Shown here piece after piece: positions 54,634 through 63,466 of a stretch of DNA of 64,000 nt (within the stretch, counting starts at the first letter, position 1; each line of letters starts with the position of its first letter). The DNA is from Streptomyces sp. GS7 (GTDB lineage: Bacteria > Actinomycetota > Actinomycetes > Streptomycetales > Streptomycetaceae), in contig NZ_CP047146.1 in assembly GCF_009834125.1 (NCBI RefSeq), positions 6,255,501 through 6,319,500 of the forward strand, given 5' to 3'. A model generated the notes under the pieces. That model ran no database searches. It was not told where the DNA came from and saw only the letters and a list, made by a program, of their open reading frames with translations. A program made the translations under genes and the position numbers.

Positions 54634-55115
54634 CAGGAGCGTCCACCTTCGCCTTCGGTGAACGGCCCCTCGCGGTGTGATGGATTCTCATGTCGGAGAA
54701 CGTCGTCCGCATGTCGCAGAATCCAGTGACACCGGTTCAGAGGACAACGGGCGCAGCCGATGGAGGCGCCGTACCCACTTCTCATCAGCCAACGGCTCTG
54801 CCGCGACCGTCGATGTGGTCGTCCGAGCGAAACGCTCGACGGCTATGCCCTGACCTCGGCCGTCTTGTCACCCGGGTGACCGGTACGTGGCTGATCACCA
54901 GGCGTGTCCCGGAAGAACTGTCCTCGTGGGAGCGGTGGTTGAAGGTGACCGCGCGGAAGCCACCCGGTCCGGTGGCGGGGAACAAGGACAAGAGGGAAGA
55001 CCATGAACGACACCTCCGCATTTCCGACCGTCCCACCACGGCACGAGGACGCGATTTTCGTCCACGTCAGGTCGTGCTCGGGCCTGCGGAGGCGAGCCCT
55101 CTAGCCGATCCCCGA
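54634..55115. other. Gap without a supported gene
   Basis: Frames are open on both strands but give no recognisable protein. It separates the ATP-grasp operon from mgtC and may hold the 3' end of the mgtC transcript. Confidence 0.4.
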
Positions 55116-55922
55116 CTACCGCCGTGGTGCTCCTCCACGCCTCCGCCCGGTGAAGAAGTTCCGGAACCGGTGGTGGGATGCCTCCTCCGCTGGGTAGCCG
55201 TCGCCGTTCTCGGCCGGGTAGCCGATCACCGTCCAGCTCACCGCGGAGACCGCGGGCTCCAACGACAGTCGGCTGACGGCCGTTTCGAGAAGCGAGTCGT
55301 CGCGGCGTTCGGTGGTGAGTTCCGCGGCGACGGTGACCTTCCCCTCCTCCGCGTCGCGGCTGAACACCGAGCGCAACCGGAAGCCAGGCTGGGCGACGGC
55401 CTGGACGATCAGGGCTCTGATGTGTGCCTCCTCCGGCTCGGTGCACACCGCCTCGAAGTAGTAGTCGGTGGCGACCTCGGCGCCGCCGCGCGGCTCCCGG
55501 TCCAGACGCCGGCCCAGCGGCCGCAGCAGCAGGTTGGCGCCCACCACCGCGACCGTCCCGAGCCCCGCCAGTACGTACAGCCCCGTACCGGCCAGGGCTC
55601 CTACTGCAACCGAACACCACAGTTCGGCAGCGGTGTTGAGGCCGCGCACGCTCAGCCCGTCCCGGATGATGACACCGGCTCCCAGGAAGCTGATGCCGGA
55701 GACGATCTGGGCCGCGAGCCGTCGCATCCGACGGTACTGGTGGCCTGCGCGAAGCCGCAGTTGGACAAACAGGACGAACGGCGCGGACCCGGCGGCCACC
55801 AGCGCGTTCGTCCGCAGCCCAGCCATCCGGGCCCGCCACTGCCGCTCCAGGCCGATGGCAGCTGCGAAGCCGAGCCCGGCAGCAATGTTGTCCACCATCT
55901 GCCATTCGTTGACGATGGCCAT
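55116..55922 (-). CDS. MgtC/SapB family membrane protein
   Basis: 268 residues from ATG 55922. Typical MgtC N-terminus: AAIGLERQWRARMAGLRTNALVAAG, then IVSGISFLGAGVIIRDGLSVRGLNTAAELW across four to five membrane segments (residues about 5-130). A C-terminal ACT-like cytosolic domain (residues 145-250) is included, as in Mg2+-starvation MgtC proteins that restrain F-type ATPase. No M-box riboswitch is visible in the 160-bp leader. Confidence 0.9.
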   Translation of the reverse strand: MAIVNEWQMVDNIAAGLGFAAAIGLERQWRARMAGLRTNALVAAGSAPFVLFVQLRLRAGHQYRRMRRLAAQIVSGISFLGAGVIIRDGLSVRGLNTAAELWCSVAVGALAGTGLYVLAGLGTVAVVGANLLLRPLGRRLDREPRGGAEVATDYYFEAVCTEPEEAHIRALIVQAVAQPGFRLRSVFSRDAEEGKVTVAAELTTERRDDSLLETAVSRLSLEPAVSAVSWTVIGYPAENGDGYPAEEASHHRFRNFFTGRRRGGAPRR

Positions 55923-56084
55923 GACCTGTTCCCCTCGTCCTTGATCCCGTTCCCGTGTCGGCTTCTGTATCGGCGACTCACAGTCAGGTGTTGAACCGAC
56001 GGATACACCTCGGGTTCGTTTCCGCCGCGGTCCTGGCTCACCCGGCTGCGAATCGCCTGGGTGGACGGCTCGAACTCCTTAGAG

Positions 56085-56928
56085 GTCGTCTCATTTGGCT
56101 TCGTCGGTAGTCTGGGCTCGTGCTGATGGTGGAACGCTTGGTGCCGGACGAGCTGTACGAGCTGTTCCAGCGGGTTGTGCCACCCGCTCCGTCGCGGCCG
56201 CAGGGCGGGGGCCGACGCCGGTACGGTGACCGTGAGGTCCTCGCGGCGATCATCTTTGTGGCCACGACGGGCTGCACCTGGCGGCAGTTGCCGCCCGTCT
56301 TCGGTCCGTCGGGGCCGACCGTCCACCGGCGCTTCACCGAGTGGACCGCTGCCCGGGTCTGGGCCAAGCTCCACCGCGTCATCCTCGACGAGTTGGGATC
56401 GCGCGGGGACCTGGACTGGTCGCGCTGCGCCATCGACTCGGTGAACATGCGGGCCCTGAAAGGGGGGAGCTGACAGGTCCGAATCCTGTCGACCGGGGCA
56501 AGAAGGGCTCGAAGGTCCACTTGATCACCGAGCGGACCGTTTTACCCCTGTCTATCGGGATCTCCGGTGCGAACCTGCACGACGGTCAGGCACTCAAGCC
56601 GCTCGTCCGAGGCATCCCGCCGATCCGCTCGCGCCGCGGGCCGCGCCGACGACGGCCCGCCAAGCTCCATGCGGACAAGGGGTACGACTACGACGACCTG
56701 CGTCGATGGCTCCGCGGGCGAGGCATCCGGCACCGCATCGCCCGCAGAGGCATCGAGTCCTCCACCCGACTGGGCCGGCACCGCTGGACGATCGAGCGCA
56801 CAATGTCCTGGCTCGCCAGCTGCCGCCGCCTGCACCGCCGCTACGAGCGCAAGGCTGAACACTTCCTCGCCTTCACCGCCATCGCCTGCAGCCTCATCTG
56901 CTACCGCAGACTCACCAAATGAGACGAC
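56085..56928. mobile_element. Complete IS5-family insertion sequence (844 bp)
   Basis: Perfect 14-bp terminal inverted repeats GTCGTCTCATTTGG at 56085-56098 and 56915-56928 enclose a two-frame transposase. Immediate flanks show no convincing target duplication. The transposase stop lies inside the right repeat. Size and frameshift organisation fit the IS427-like group. Confidence 0.9.
56120..56922 (+). CDS. IS5-type transposase made by -1 frameshifting
   Basis: Frame A (56120-56473) encodes VPDELYELFQRVVPP, GCTWRQLPPVFGPSGPTVHRRF and the first catalytic Asp in CAIDSVNMRALKGGS. Frame B continues in the -1 frame with GPNPVDRGKKGSKVHLITE, LHADKGYDYDDL (second Asp) and STRLGRHRWTIERTMSWL (catalytic Glu), ending at 56922. 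The join is at AAAGGGGGG near 56460, a typical slippery run. The full product is about 267 residues with the DDE triad intact. Confidence 0.88.
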
Positions 56929-57090
56929 TTCTTGGTAGAGGTCGGCCTGGTCGAGCCCGGCGACGCCAACCCGTACGACGGGGTGGCGTTCGGCTGGCAG
57001 CTGCGGAACAAGATCGTCGCCGCGGCGGCCGCGGCAGATGCCGGAGGTTGCCACCGGCTACCCAGGTCAGCTTGCCTGAGGGATCGGGGT

Positions 57091-57876
57091 TCAGTGCCTG
57101 CGTCGTTCGGAGCCTATGCGGGGGCGTAGCCCGTACGGGACTTTGGCCGTGCCGTCGTGTTCGCTCCACAGCCGTGTTCCCGACCGCATAAGCGCCCAGC
57201 CGATCTTCTCGTACGGCATGAGCTCGCCAACGCTGAGCTGTCCCAGGAGGTGGGTCAGCTCCTCGGCTACTCGCAAATCATGCTCGCGCTCTCGCTCGTC
57301 GGCGTTGGCGTACCCGTCGGCGCGAGCGGTGAACTCCTCGTAGGTCAGTTCACCGAGGCGACGGCGGTGCGTCCGCAGCGCCTCGCTGTCGACATACGCA
57401 TCTGAGTATTCCTTGCCGAAGCGGCGCCCGTACTCGCGGACCCGTTGACGTTCCTTCTCCAGCGTCTCAGGACTGATCTGCCGCTGGCGGGCAGTTGCGA
57501 CCTCGTCCGCGCGGGACAGGAGCCAGGTCAGAGGGGAAGGGCACAGGAAAATACCCAGCCTGCCGTAGCCCTGCCATTGGCAATGCGTGTATCCGACAGC
57601 CTGCGCAACCCACCCGTACCGGTCGCCGGTGCCGCTGTTCGGAGCGAGGCTTTTGAACTCGACGCCGAAGGCAGGCTCCTTATCGTGCCAACCTTCCGGA
57701 TCCCGGGGCCTGAGCACTGCGTCTATTCGTGCCTCTTCGCCAGTCCAGTAGCGCCCTGGCACCTGCTCCTCAATGTGGAACCACTTGTCCAGTTTGCCGA
57801 GGACGAACGCGGCGAGAGCCTTCTCGTCAGGGAACGTTTCGGGTGCTGGCAACAACGCCTTCTGTCCGTAGCGCAC
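57091..57876 (-). CDS. PD-(D/E)XK nuclease-like protein
   Basis: 261 residues from GTG 57876; the frame is open up to 58275, but composition changes upstream. ARIDAVLRP, then about 15 residues later AFGVEFKSL, gives the D...ExK spacing of a PD-(D/E)XK nuclease. Q in VAQAVGYTHCQW follows, as in many Holliday/restriction-type folds. C-terminal half is helical and charged (EKERQRVREYGRRFGKEY, EREREHDLRVAEELTHLL). No methyltransferase partner; perhaps a phage- or element-borne nuclease. Confidence 0.65.
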   Translation of the reverse strand: MRYGQKALLPAPETFPDEKALAAFVLGKLDKWFHIEEQVPGRYWTGEEARIDAVLRPRDPEGWHDKEPAFGVEFKSLAPNSGTGDRYGWVAQAVGYTHCQWQGYGRLGIFLCPSPLTWLLSRADEVATARQRQISPETLEKERQRVREYGRRFGKEYSDAYVDSEALRTHRRRLGELTYEEFTARADGYANADEREREHDLRVAEELTHLLGQLSVGELMPYEKIGWALMRSGTRLWSEHDGTAKVPYGLRPRIGSERRRH

Positions 57877-58716
57877 TTCGCCGACTCTACGGCGCCCCAG
57901 GGCTCTGCGACAGGCGACCTCAGCGGCTCCGGAGATCGCCCACGCTTTCGCGGTGCGGCCTCGACGGTCTGCCCCGCGACCAGAATCTTGATCTCGCCGC
58001 AGATGGAACGGACCCCATCGACACCCTGTCCGCCCAGGTTGCCAAACCGGCAGTCGCGCCGGCGAATGCAACCACCACTGCAACCATGGAGCAGTACCTC
58101 GTGCTTGATCACGAGGGAATCTCAGTTCTGCGGCCTCCCATTGTGCAGCCTTGCTGACCCACAACTGGCAGTCGGGGACCATTCGAGAGATGCCGACAAG
58201 CGACGCCCCGTGCGACGTCAAGAACTCGGCGCCCTTCTGCAGCGCCACGGGGGTCCCGATCTCGGCCCGCTTCAATAACTACTCCCCGCCGTGGAGGCCC
58301 CTTCCAGCCTGGCGCCTGACCAAGCTCATCTCTCCCCCGTTCCGGCCAAACTCACCCGACCCCACGCCGCAGCGCCCAAAAACGGATCCCAAGGGATTCA
58401 CCAAGCCCATCCGAGGACCTGCGCATCATCCAGGCGCTCATCACCGAAGCTGAGGCGCAGGGACATATCGCCCCGCTCGGACCGCCACAAGGCGCTCCCC
58501 CCTCCCCCACCGCCCAAAACAAAAGATCGCTGCTTAGCAGCCCCGGACCTCGATCGCACAACCCCTTAGCCGCCCTGCTTCCGGCTGCATACTCGGGGCA
58601 CCAGATGCTCCTCAAGGCGGATATCGACAGAGGTCGACTCCGAAATCGAGCCTACGCAACAGCTCGCCATCCGAAGCCATCCGCCGCCTGATCTGCGACA
58701 CGCGACGCGGCGTCAG
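57877..58716. other. Right part of the insertion without a supported gene
   Basis: A minus-strand frame continuing the nuclease gene upstream (to TTG 58275) includes GTPVALQKGAEFLTSHGASL and MVPDCQLWVSKAAQW, which look protein-like, so the nuclease may be longer or a second gene may have fused into the frame. On the plus strand 58420-58460 reads LRIIQALITEAEAQGHIA without a start. No family assigned. Confidence 0.35.
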
Positions 58717-58748
58717 GACTACTCGTCAGATTTAGCTGACGGGTAGTC
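58717..58748. repeat. Imperfect hairpin near the right insertion edge
   Basis: GACTACTCGTCAG and CTGACGGGTAGTC pair at 12 of 13 positions around ATTTAG. It lies 7 bp before the GTCAGCA repeat and may be part of a recombination site or a terminator. Confidence 0.5.
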
Positions 58749-58754
58749 ATGAAT

Positions 58755-58773
58755 GTCAGCATTGAGTCAGCAT
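58755..58773 (+). repeat. GTCAGCA-N3-AGTCAGCAT repeat, right copy
   Basis: Same orientation and spacing as the copy at 34902-34920, 130 bp inside the right breakpoint (the left copy is 62 bp inside the left breakpoint). Confidence 0.5.
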
Positions 58774-58902
58774 GCATCCCGCCAGAGGTGGTGACAGGTG
58801 GCGACACATGCACATGCACCAATCCGCCTTACGCCACCTCTGAGCTGCAAAGATGCTGGCCAACCCGCTACACCCACAACATCGCCACTGACCCGGTGTC
58901 AA

Positions 58903-59241
58903 TGGAAGATCAACAGCCATCGCGTCGAACTCGGCGAACTCCGGCATCACGTACTGAACATTCCGGGCGTCGCCAACGCCGCTTTCGACGTCGTTCGCGG
59001 TCCGCTCGATGTCCTGGAACTGTTCGTGCTGCCACGTCAGCCCCCGCTCGACCCGGCGGCGTTCGCCGAGACCGTCCGCAGTGCCCTCGCCGAAGCGTTG
59101 CCCTCCGCTCTCGTCCCACAGGAGGTCCACGTCGTCCCCGAGATCGTCTTCACCCCCAACGGCAAGTGCGACGTCCGTGCCACACGCGGGAACCTGTTCC
59201 GCACGGCGCAGCCGGCGGATCCTTCCCCCGACTCGCCATAG
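58903..59241 (+). pseudogene. Displaced C-terminal subdomain (A8-A10) of the aspartate-type adenylation gene
   Basis: From 58903 the frame reads WKINSHRVELGELRHHVL, PGVANAAFDVV, LVPQEVHVVPEIVFTPNGK and CDVRAT, then stops at 59241. This is the rest of an adenylation domain from inside motif A8 through A10, with the catalytic Lys in NGK. It has no start of its own and joins in frame with DDQ at 34839 to give DDQWKINSHRVELGE, the family's normal A8. It is therefore the lost 3' end of the gene at 33586. Confidence 0.85.
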
Positions 59242-59625
59242 GGAAAGCCGAACAGCTCCGCAAGCAGATCAGGGCCCTGGAGCGCCGCAAACGGCTCCTG
59301 CTCGACGAACTGGACGACCCCGACGACCACGCCGACGGCGACCCGGAAGCCGAGAGGGCGAGGGGAGCGACCAGCCATGTTCTGCGCACCCCCGGCGGGA
59401 GCCGCGGACGAGGGCTGGTCGTGCCGCACCCCCTGTGACCACGGAGGCTCGCTCATCGTGACCATGTCGGTAGACCTACCGAAGACGTGTGTTGGCTGCC
59501 GTGACACGTGCCCGCCGGTGGCTATCAGGGCCGCCCCATGCCAGGGGTCCCTGACCGGGAAATCTCACATCCCCTATGCTTTACAGGACATTTACTACTT
59601 CTTTCCCGTGAAAGTGTGGGTAAGC
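59242..59625. other. Gap with a coiled-coil-like fragment
   Basis: 59243-59350 encodes AEQLRKQIRALERRKRLLL plus an acidic tail in a frame without a recognisable start. 59560-59610 is AT-rich and is the likely promoter of the next gene. Confidence 0.4.
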
Positions 59626-60705
59626 GTGAAGCTGTCCCGTATTTCATCTGTTGTCGCCGCCGCGGCGATCGCGCCTGCCGTCCTGTTCGCCTCTCCGGCT
59701 GTCGCCGCCGACGCCGCCACGGCGCCGGTCAACTCGGCCCCTGACACCGCACCGGATGCGAAGCCGGACACGCAGGGCAACGCGAAGGCCGACGACGACA
59801 ACCGCGTCGCCATCCTCAGGATCATCCACAAGTCCAAGCCCGGCAGCAGCGTCTACGAGGCCGGGCAGGCGGCCATGAACGGCTCCCCCGAGGACCGCGT
59901 GCGCTTCCTGAAGGAAGGCTGCGAACTGGCCCGGTTCGCGGACGACAGGCTGCGCACCGTCCAGATCTCCAGCACCGCCGGCAAGGGGCTGCGGAGGGCG
60001 GCCCTGGAAGCGCTGAGGAAGGGCACCCACGAAGCTCTTCGCCAGTTCCTGGAGGTCGGCCAGTACGCGGCGCGCGACGAGGACAACTGCGTCGAGATCT
60101 CCCGCATCCTCCACACGGCCAAGCGCGGAAGCGTGCTCTACGAGTCCATACAGAAGGTCCTGGACGGCAGCCCCGAGGACCGCACCCGCTTCCTCGAAGT
60201 GGGCCAGTACGAGGCCCGCGAGACCGACGACCGCATCCTCGTCACCCGCATCTCCGGGAGCGGCGGCCGCCACCTCATGGAAGCAGCCAGGAAGGCGCTG
60301 CTGAGTGACAGAGCCGAGGACATCCGCCACTTCCTCGACGTCGGCCAGTACGAGGCCCGCAGGCTGGACGACGCCGAGGCCGCCAAGGCCAAGGACAGCA
60401 AGGACCAGGACGGCAAGGACCAGGAGAACGCCAAGGAAGCCCAGGAGTCCAAGGACGCCGAGGCCACCAGCGGCGAGAACCAGCAGCAGGGCGGCGCCAA
60501 GGACGTCAAGGGTGCCATGGAGCCCAACGGCACCACCGGCGCCAAGCCCGCCGCAGACACCTCCAGCACCAGTTCCTCGGGCGCCCAGCTGGCCGCGACC
60601 GGCGCCGGCTCGGCCACCCCCTGGGCCGTCGGCGGCACCGTCGTCGCCCTCACCGCCGGCGCCGGTCTGGTCCTGGCCTCCCGCCGCCGCGCCTCCCAGA
60701 GCTGA
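59626..60705 (+). CDS. ALF-repeat surface protein with LAXTG sorting signal
   Basis: 359 residues from GTG 59626; GTG 59608 and 59614 are alternatives. Signal peptide LSRISSVVAAAAIAPAVLF with AVAA cleavage site. About four ALF-type repeats (30-40 residues each; consensus SPEDRVRFLEVGQYEAR, residues about 65-245), a KDQ/E-rich linker, then LAATG, a hydrophobic helix and RRRAS. The LAXTG motif is recognised by class E sortases, so it should be linked to peptidoglycan. Complete and probably monocistronic. Confidence 0.88.
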   Translation: MKLSRISSVVAAAAIAPAVLFASPAVAADAATAPVNSAPDTAPDAKPDTQGNAKADDDNRVAILRIIHKSKPGSSVYEAGQAAMNGSPEDRVRFLKEGCELARFADDRLRTVQISSTAGKGLRRAALEALRKGTHEALRQFLEVGQYAARDEDNCVEISRILHTAKRGSVLYESIQKVLDGSPEDRTRFLEVGQYEARETDDRILVTRISGSGGRHLMEAARKALLSDRAEDIRHFLDVGQYEARRLDDAEAAKAKDSKDQDGKDQENAKEAQESKDAEATSGENQQQGGAKDVKGAMEPNGTTGAKPAADTSSTSSSGAQLAATGAGSATPWAVGGTVVALTAGAGLVLASRRRASQS

Positions 60706-61042
60706 CACCGACCGCCGGCACCCCTGCACGAAGAGGCCGGGGCAGCCGCCCCCACGCGGACAGCCGCCCCGCGGGCCATCAGCGAGGTCATCGCCGTTTC
60801 ATCGGCCCTGGTCAGCGCCGCCGCCCCCCATACGGGCACGTCTCAGCCCAAGGGGGGAACCAGGCAGGAAACGAAAGCGAGCGATCTGGCATGGGTTGTT
60901 GGCGCCGCCATAGCGGCGGCGATGGCGGCCGGCACCGTCGGTGCCCGACTGACCGTCGCGCAGGAGACATGGCGTCGTACGGACGGAACCGGAGCACTCG
61001 GCGGCGTCTCCGGATACCCAGGATGATCGGGGTGACGGTACC
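60706..61042. other. Gap with an unstarted membrane-segment frame
   Basis: A plus-strand frame at about 60760-61026 is free of stops and encodes LAWVVGAAIAAAMAAGTVG (one membrane helix), but no ATG, GTG or TTG start with a ribosome-binding site was found. It could be a remnant. Confidence 0.35.
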
Positions 61043-61906
61043 GTGACCGACGGTTGCCATGAGGACGTTCACGGCATGCGCGAGTCGGTGTCCCGGCCCA
61101 CCGCCGGGCAACTGCCCCGAACTCCGCAGAGTCGGCCGCGGCTACCGCCCCTTCCCGCCGCCCCGCCGCCCTTACCAGCTGACCAGCCTTCACCTTCACC
61201 CAGCCGCATACGTGTGGCACGTGGACCGGTTGCCGCTCTGGCGGGGGTAGTTGCCGGGATCCTCGCTCTTGCCATCGCACTCACGTACTGCGGCCCCGGT
61301 GCCTCGACGTCCGCCACCACTTCCTCCGCGGCCCCCGGCAATCGCAGCGCCGCTCCCCATGGGACGCAGGGCTTCACTTGGTCGTTGGCCAAGGCGAAGA
61401 CCGGTTCCTTCGTGGGACTGTGGAGTACGCCGACGTCTGTCGTGCTCGGTACCAAGTCGGGACTGACCGCGTACGACACCGCGACCGGCGATCGGCTCTG
61501 GTCCTGGAAGCCGCCGGGGGCAGGGTTGTTGTGCAACATGAGTCACAGCACGTCCGGGGGAATGGGAGCGTTCACCTACGGTGTGTGGGCCACGAACCAG
61601 GGCATCGAGAGGTGCGAGCACCTCCAGACCGTCTCGGTGACCTCCGGCAGGCTCGGCTGGGACCGGCCGGTCAGCCTGGTGAGCGGCGGATCGGCCGGTT
61701 TCCCCGACCGGGTCGGTGGCTCATCGATGTCCATCAGCGGCAATGCGGTGACCGCTCCCTTCGCCGGCTCCCGCGCTTCGGGCCACCGTGGCACGGACCT
61801 GCTCAGTGCCGATGTGCGGACCGGTCAGGTGAGGTGGTCGACCCAGGTGTTTCCCGACGACTTCCCTGACGAAGAACCCACCGTTCAATACGGTCCCTGG
61901 ATTTGA
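61043..61906 (+). CDS. PQQ-like repeat membrane protein, apparently truncated
   Basis: 287 residues from GTG 61043 (ATG 61076 also possible). Pro-rich cytoplasmic N-terminus, one transmembrane helix (VAALAGVVAGILALAIALTY), then beta-propeller blades of the PQQ type: SVVLGTKSGLTAYDTATGDRLWSW, a second blade near residue 200, and LLSADVRTGQVRWSTQVF. Family members of this layout are usually 430-500 residues with more blades; the frame ends after about three. The 3' end was probably lost next to the lysA-like gene. Confidence 0.7.
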   Translation: MTDGCHEDVHGMRESVSRPTAGQLPRTPQSRPRLPPLPAAPPPLPADQPSPSPSRIRVARGPVAALAGVVAGILALAIALTYCGPGASTSATTSSAAPGNRSAAPHGTQGFTWSLAKAKTGSFVGLWSTPTSVVLGTKSGLTAYDTATGDRLWSWKPPGAGLLCNMSHSTSGGMGAFTYGVWATNQGIERCEHLQTVSVTSGRLGWDRPVSLVSGGSAGFPDRVGGSSMSISGNAVTAPFAGSRASGHRGTDLLSADVRTGQVRWSTQVFPDDFPDEEPTVQYGPWI

Positions 61907-61960
61907 GGGAGTGTCCTGTGTCGGAGATTCTGTTGCAGGTGTTGACGGCACAGCGCGGGG

Positions 61961-63259
61961 TCAGACCCCGGGATCGAGCTCGGGTGCCAGCAGCTCGTCG
62001 ATCGTCTGCCGGCGGCGGATCAGCCTGGTCTCGTCGCCGTCGACGAGGACTTCGGGGATGAGGGGCCGGGAGTTGTAGTTCGACGACATGCTGGCGCCGT
62101 ACGCCCCGGTGTCGTGAAAGACCACCAGGTCACCTATCTCGGTGCGGGGCAGCGGCACGGGCTCCACATCGCCGCCCTCGACCTGCGTGAACACGTCCCC
62201 CGACTCGCAGAGCGGGCCGGCCAGAACCGCGTCCCGGGCCTCCTCGCGGCGGAGCCCGCCCTCCGCGTCGAGCACCGAGACACGGTGGTGGCTGCCGTAC
62301 ATCGCGGGCCGCATCAGGTCGTTGAACCCGGCGTCGACCAACACGAAGTAGTTGCTCCCGACGGGCTTCTGGGCGCGTACCTCGGCGGCCAGGACACCGG
62401 AGTTCGCGACCAGGAAGCGTCCGGGTTCGATCTCCAGCCGGACCGGGTGGCCCAGTTCGGAGGCGAGTTCCTGGCGGGCGGCGTCCCAGAGCCTGAAGTA
62501 GCGGTCGGTGTCGATCTCCGGGTCACCGGGCGCGTAGGGCACGGAGAGGCCGCCGCCGGCCGAGATGGCCTGGATGTCCCGCCCGGTCATCCTGACCTGC
62601 TTGACCATGGTCTCGCAGACCGACTCCAGGTGGCTGTAGTCCACGCCCGAGCCGATGTGCATGTGCAGGCCGACAAGGTCCAGCCCGTGCTTGTCGACCA
62701 GCGCGAGACTCTCCTCCAGGTGCTCGTGCCAGATGCCGTGCTTGCTGTGCTCACCACCGGTGTTGGTCTTACGGCTGTGCCCGTGGCCGAAGCCGGGGTT
62801 GACCCGTACCCAGACCGGGTGGCCGGGGGCGGCCGTGCCCACCTGGTCGAGCATCTGCGGCGAGCCGGCGTTGACCGGGACGCCCAGTTCGACGACGCGG
62901 CGCAGCGTGGACCGGTTCAGCAGGTCGGCGGTGAAGACGATGGGTTCGTTCGCTCCCGCGACCTGGTAGCCGGCCGCGAGCGCCCGCTCGATCTCGCCCT
63001 CCGAGACCGCATCGACCAGTACGCCCTCCTCGCGCATCAAACGCAGGATGTGCAGGTTCGAGCAGGCCTTCTGGGCGAAGCGGATCACATCGAACCGACG
63101 CAGCCGGGCGATCTGCGCGCGGATCGTATCGGCGTCGTACACCCACAGCGGGGTGCCGTACTCCGCGGCCGCGCCGGCGAGCCGCGGCCCGTCGAGGGAG
63201 CCGGGAAGCTCCCCCGTAGAGGAGGAGGCAGCGGGGGAAGAGGCGGAAGCAGAGGTCAT
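61961..63259 (-). CDS. lysA: Diaminopimelate decarboxylase-family enzyme (LysA)
   Basis: 432 residues from ATG 63259 (GAAGGA 6 nt upstream). Fold type III PLP decarboxylase: PLP Lys64 in RFAQKACSN, LHMHIGSGVDYSHLE, GGGLSVPY, EIEPGRFLV, GPLCESGDVF with catalytic Cys, and TGAYGASMSSNYN. Specificity residues fit meso-diaminopimelate to lysine. Being near biosynthetic genes and preceded by a small coupled frame, it might be a specialised paralogue rather than the housekeeping copy. Confidence 0.9.
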   Translation of the reverse strand: MTSASASSPAASSSTGELPGSLDGPRLAGAAAEYGTPLWVYDADTIRAQIARLRRFDVIRFAQKACSNLHILRLMREEGVLVDAVSEGEIERALAAGYQVAGANEPIVFTADLLNRSTLRRVVELGVPVNAGSPQMLDQVGTAAPGHPVWVRVNPGFGHGHSRKTNTGGEHSKHGIWHEHLEESLALVDKHGLDLVGLHMHIGSGVDYSHLESVCETMVKQVRMTGRDIQAISAGGGLSVPYAPGDPEIDTDRYFRLWDAARQELASELGHPVRLEIEPGRFLVANSGVLAAEVRAQKPVGSNYFVLVDAGFNDLMRPAMYGSHHRVSVLDAEGGLRREEARDAVLAGPLCESGDVFTQVEGGDVEPVPLPRTEIGDLVVFHDTGAYGASMSSNYNSRPLIPEVLVDGDETRLIRRRQTIDELLAPELDPGV

Positions 63260-63261
63260 GG

Positions 63262-63466
63262 TCAGTCCTTCTCGCCGATCATCAGGGCAATTCCGAGATT
63301 CTCTTCAAAACGCCGCAGGATCTGCTCGGCTGTCCGCACCACGGACGGTTGGTCCGCGCAGCATGAAGCGGGCCACGATCTGCCCGGCGGACACCCGCGG
63401 GCCGGGCCCGGTCCCGTAGTTGTCGAAGCCGATGACCTCAAGGAATCCCGGGGGAATTCGCTCCAT
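63262..63466 (-). pseudogene. Frameshifted small ORF coupled to the lysA-like gene
   Basis: ATG 63466 starts MERIPPGFLEVIGFDNYG and GPGPRVSAGQIVARFML, then this frame runs out of sense to a stop at 63305. The sense resumes in another frame as QPSVVRTAEQILRRFEENLG and ALMIGEKD, whose TGA lies 2 bp before the lysA ATG. A single indel near 63360 would restore about 68 residues. Family unknown. Confidence 0.5.

Noticed and set aside
55923..56084. Possible M-box magnesium riboswitch upstream of mgtC
   Set aside because: No M-box conserved blocks could be recognised in the leader; the IS begins right after it.
59644..60729. 361-codon minus-strand frame opposite the ALF-repeat gene
   Set aside because: Antisense shadow; the plus strand has signal peptide, repeats and sorting signal.
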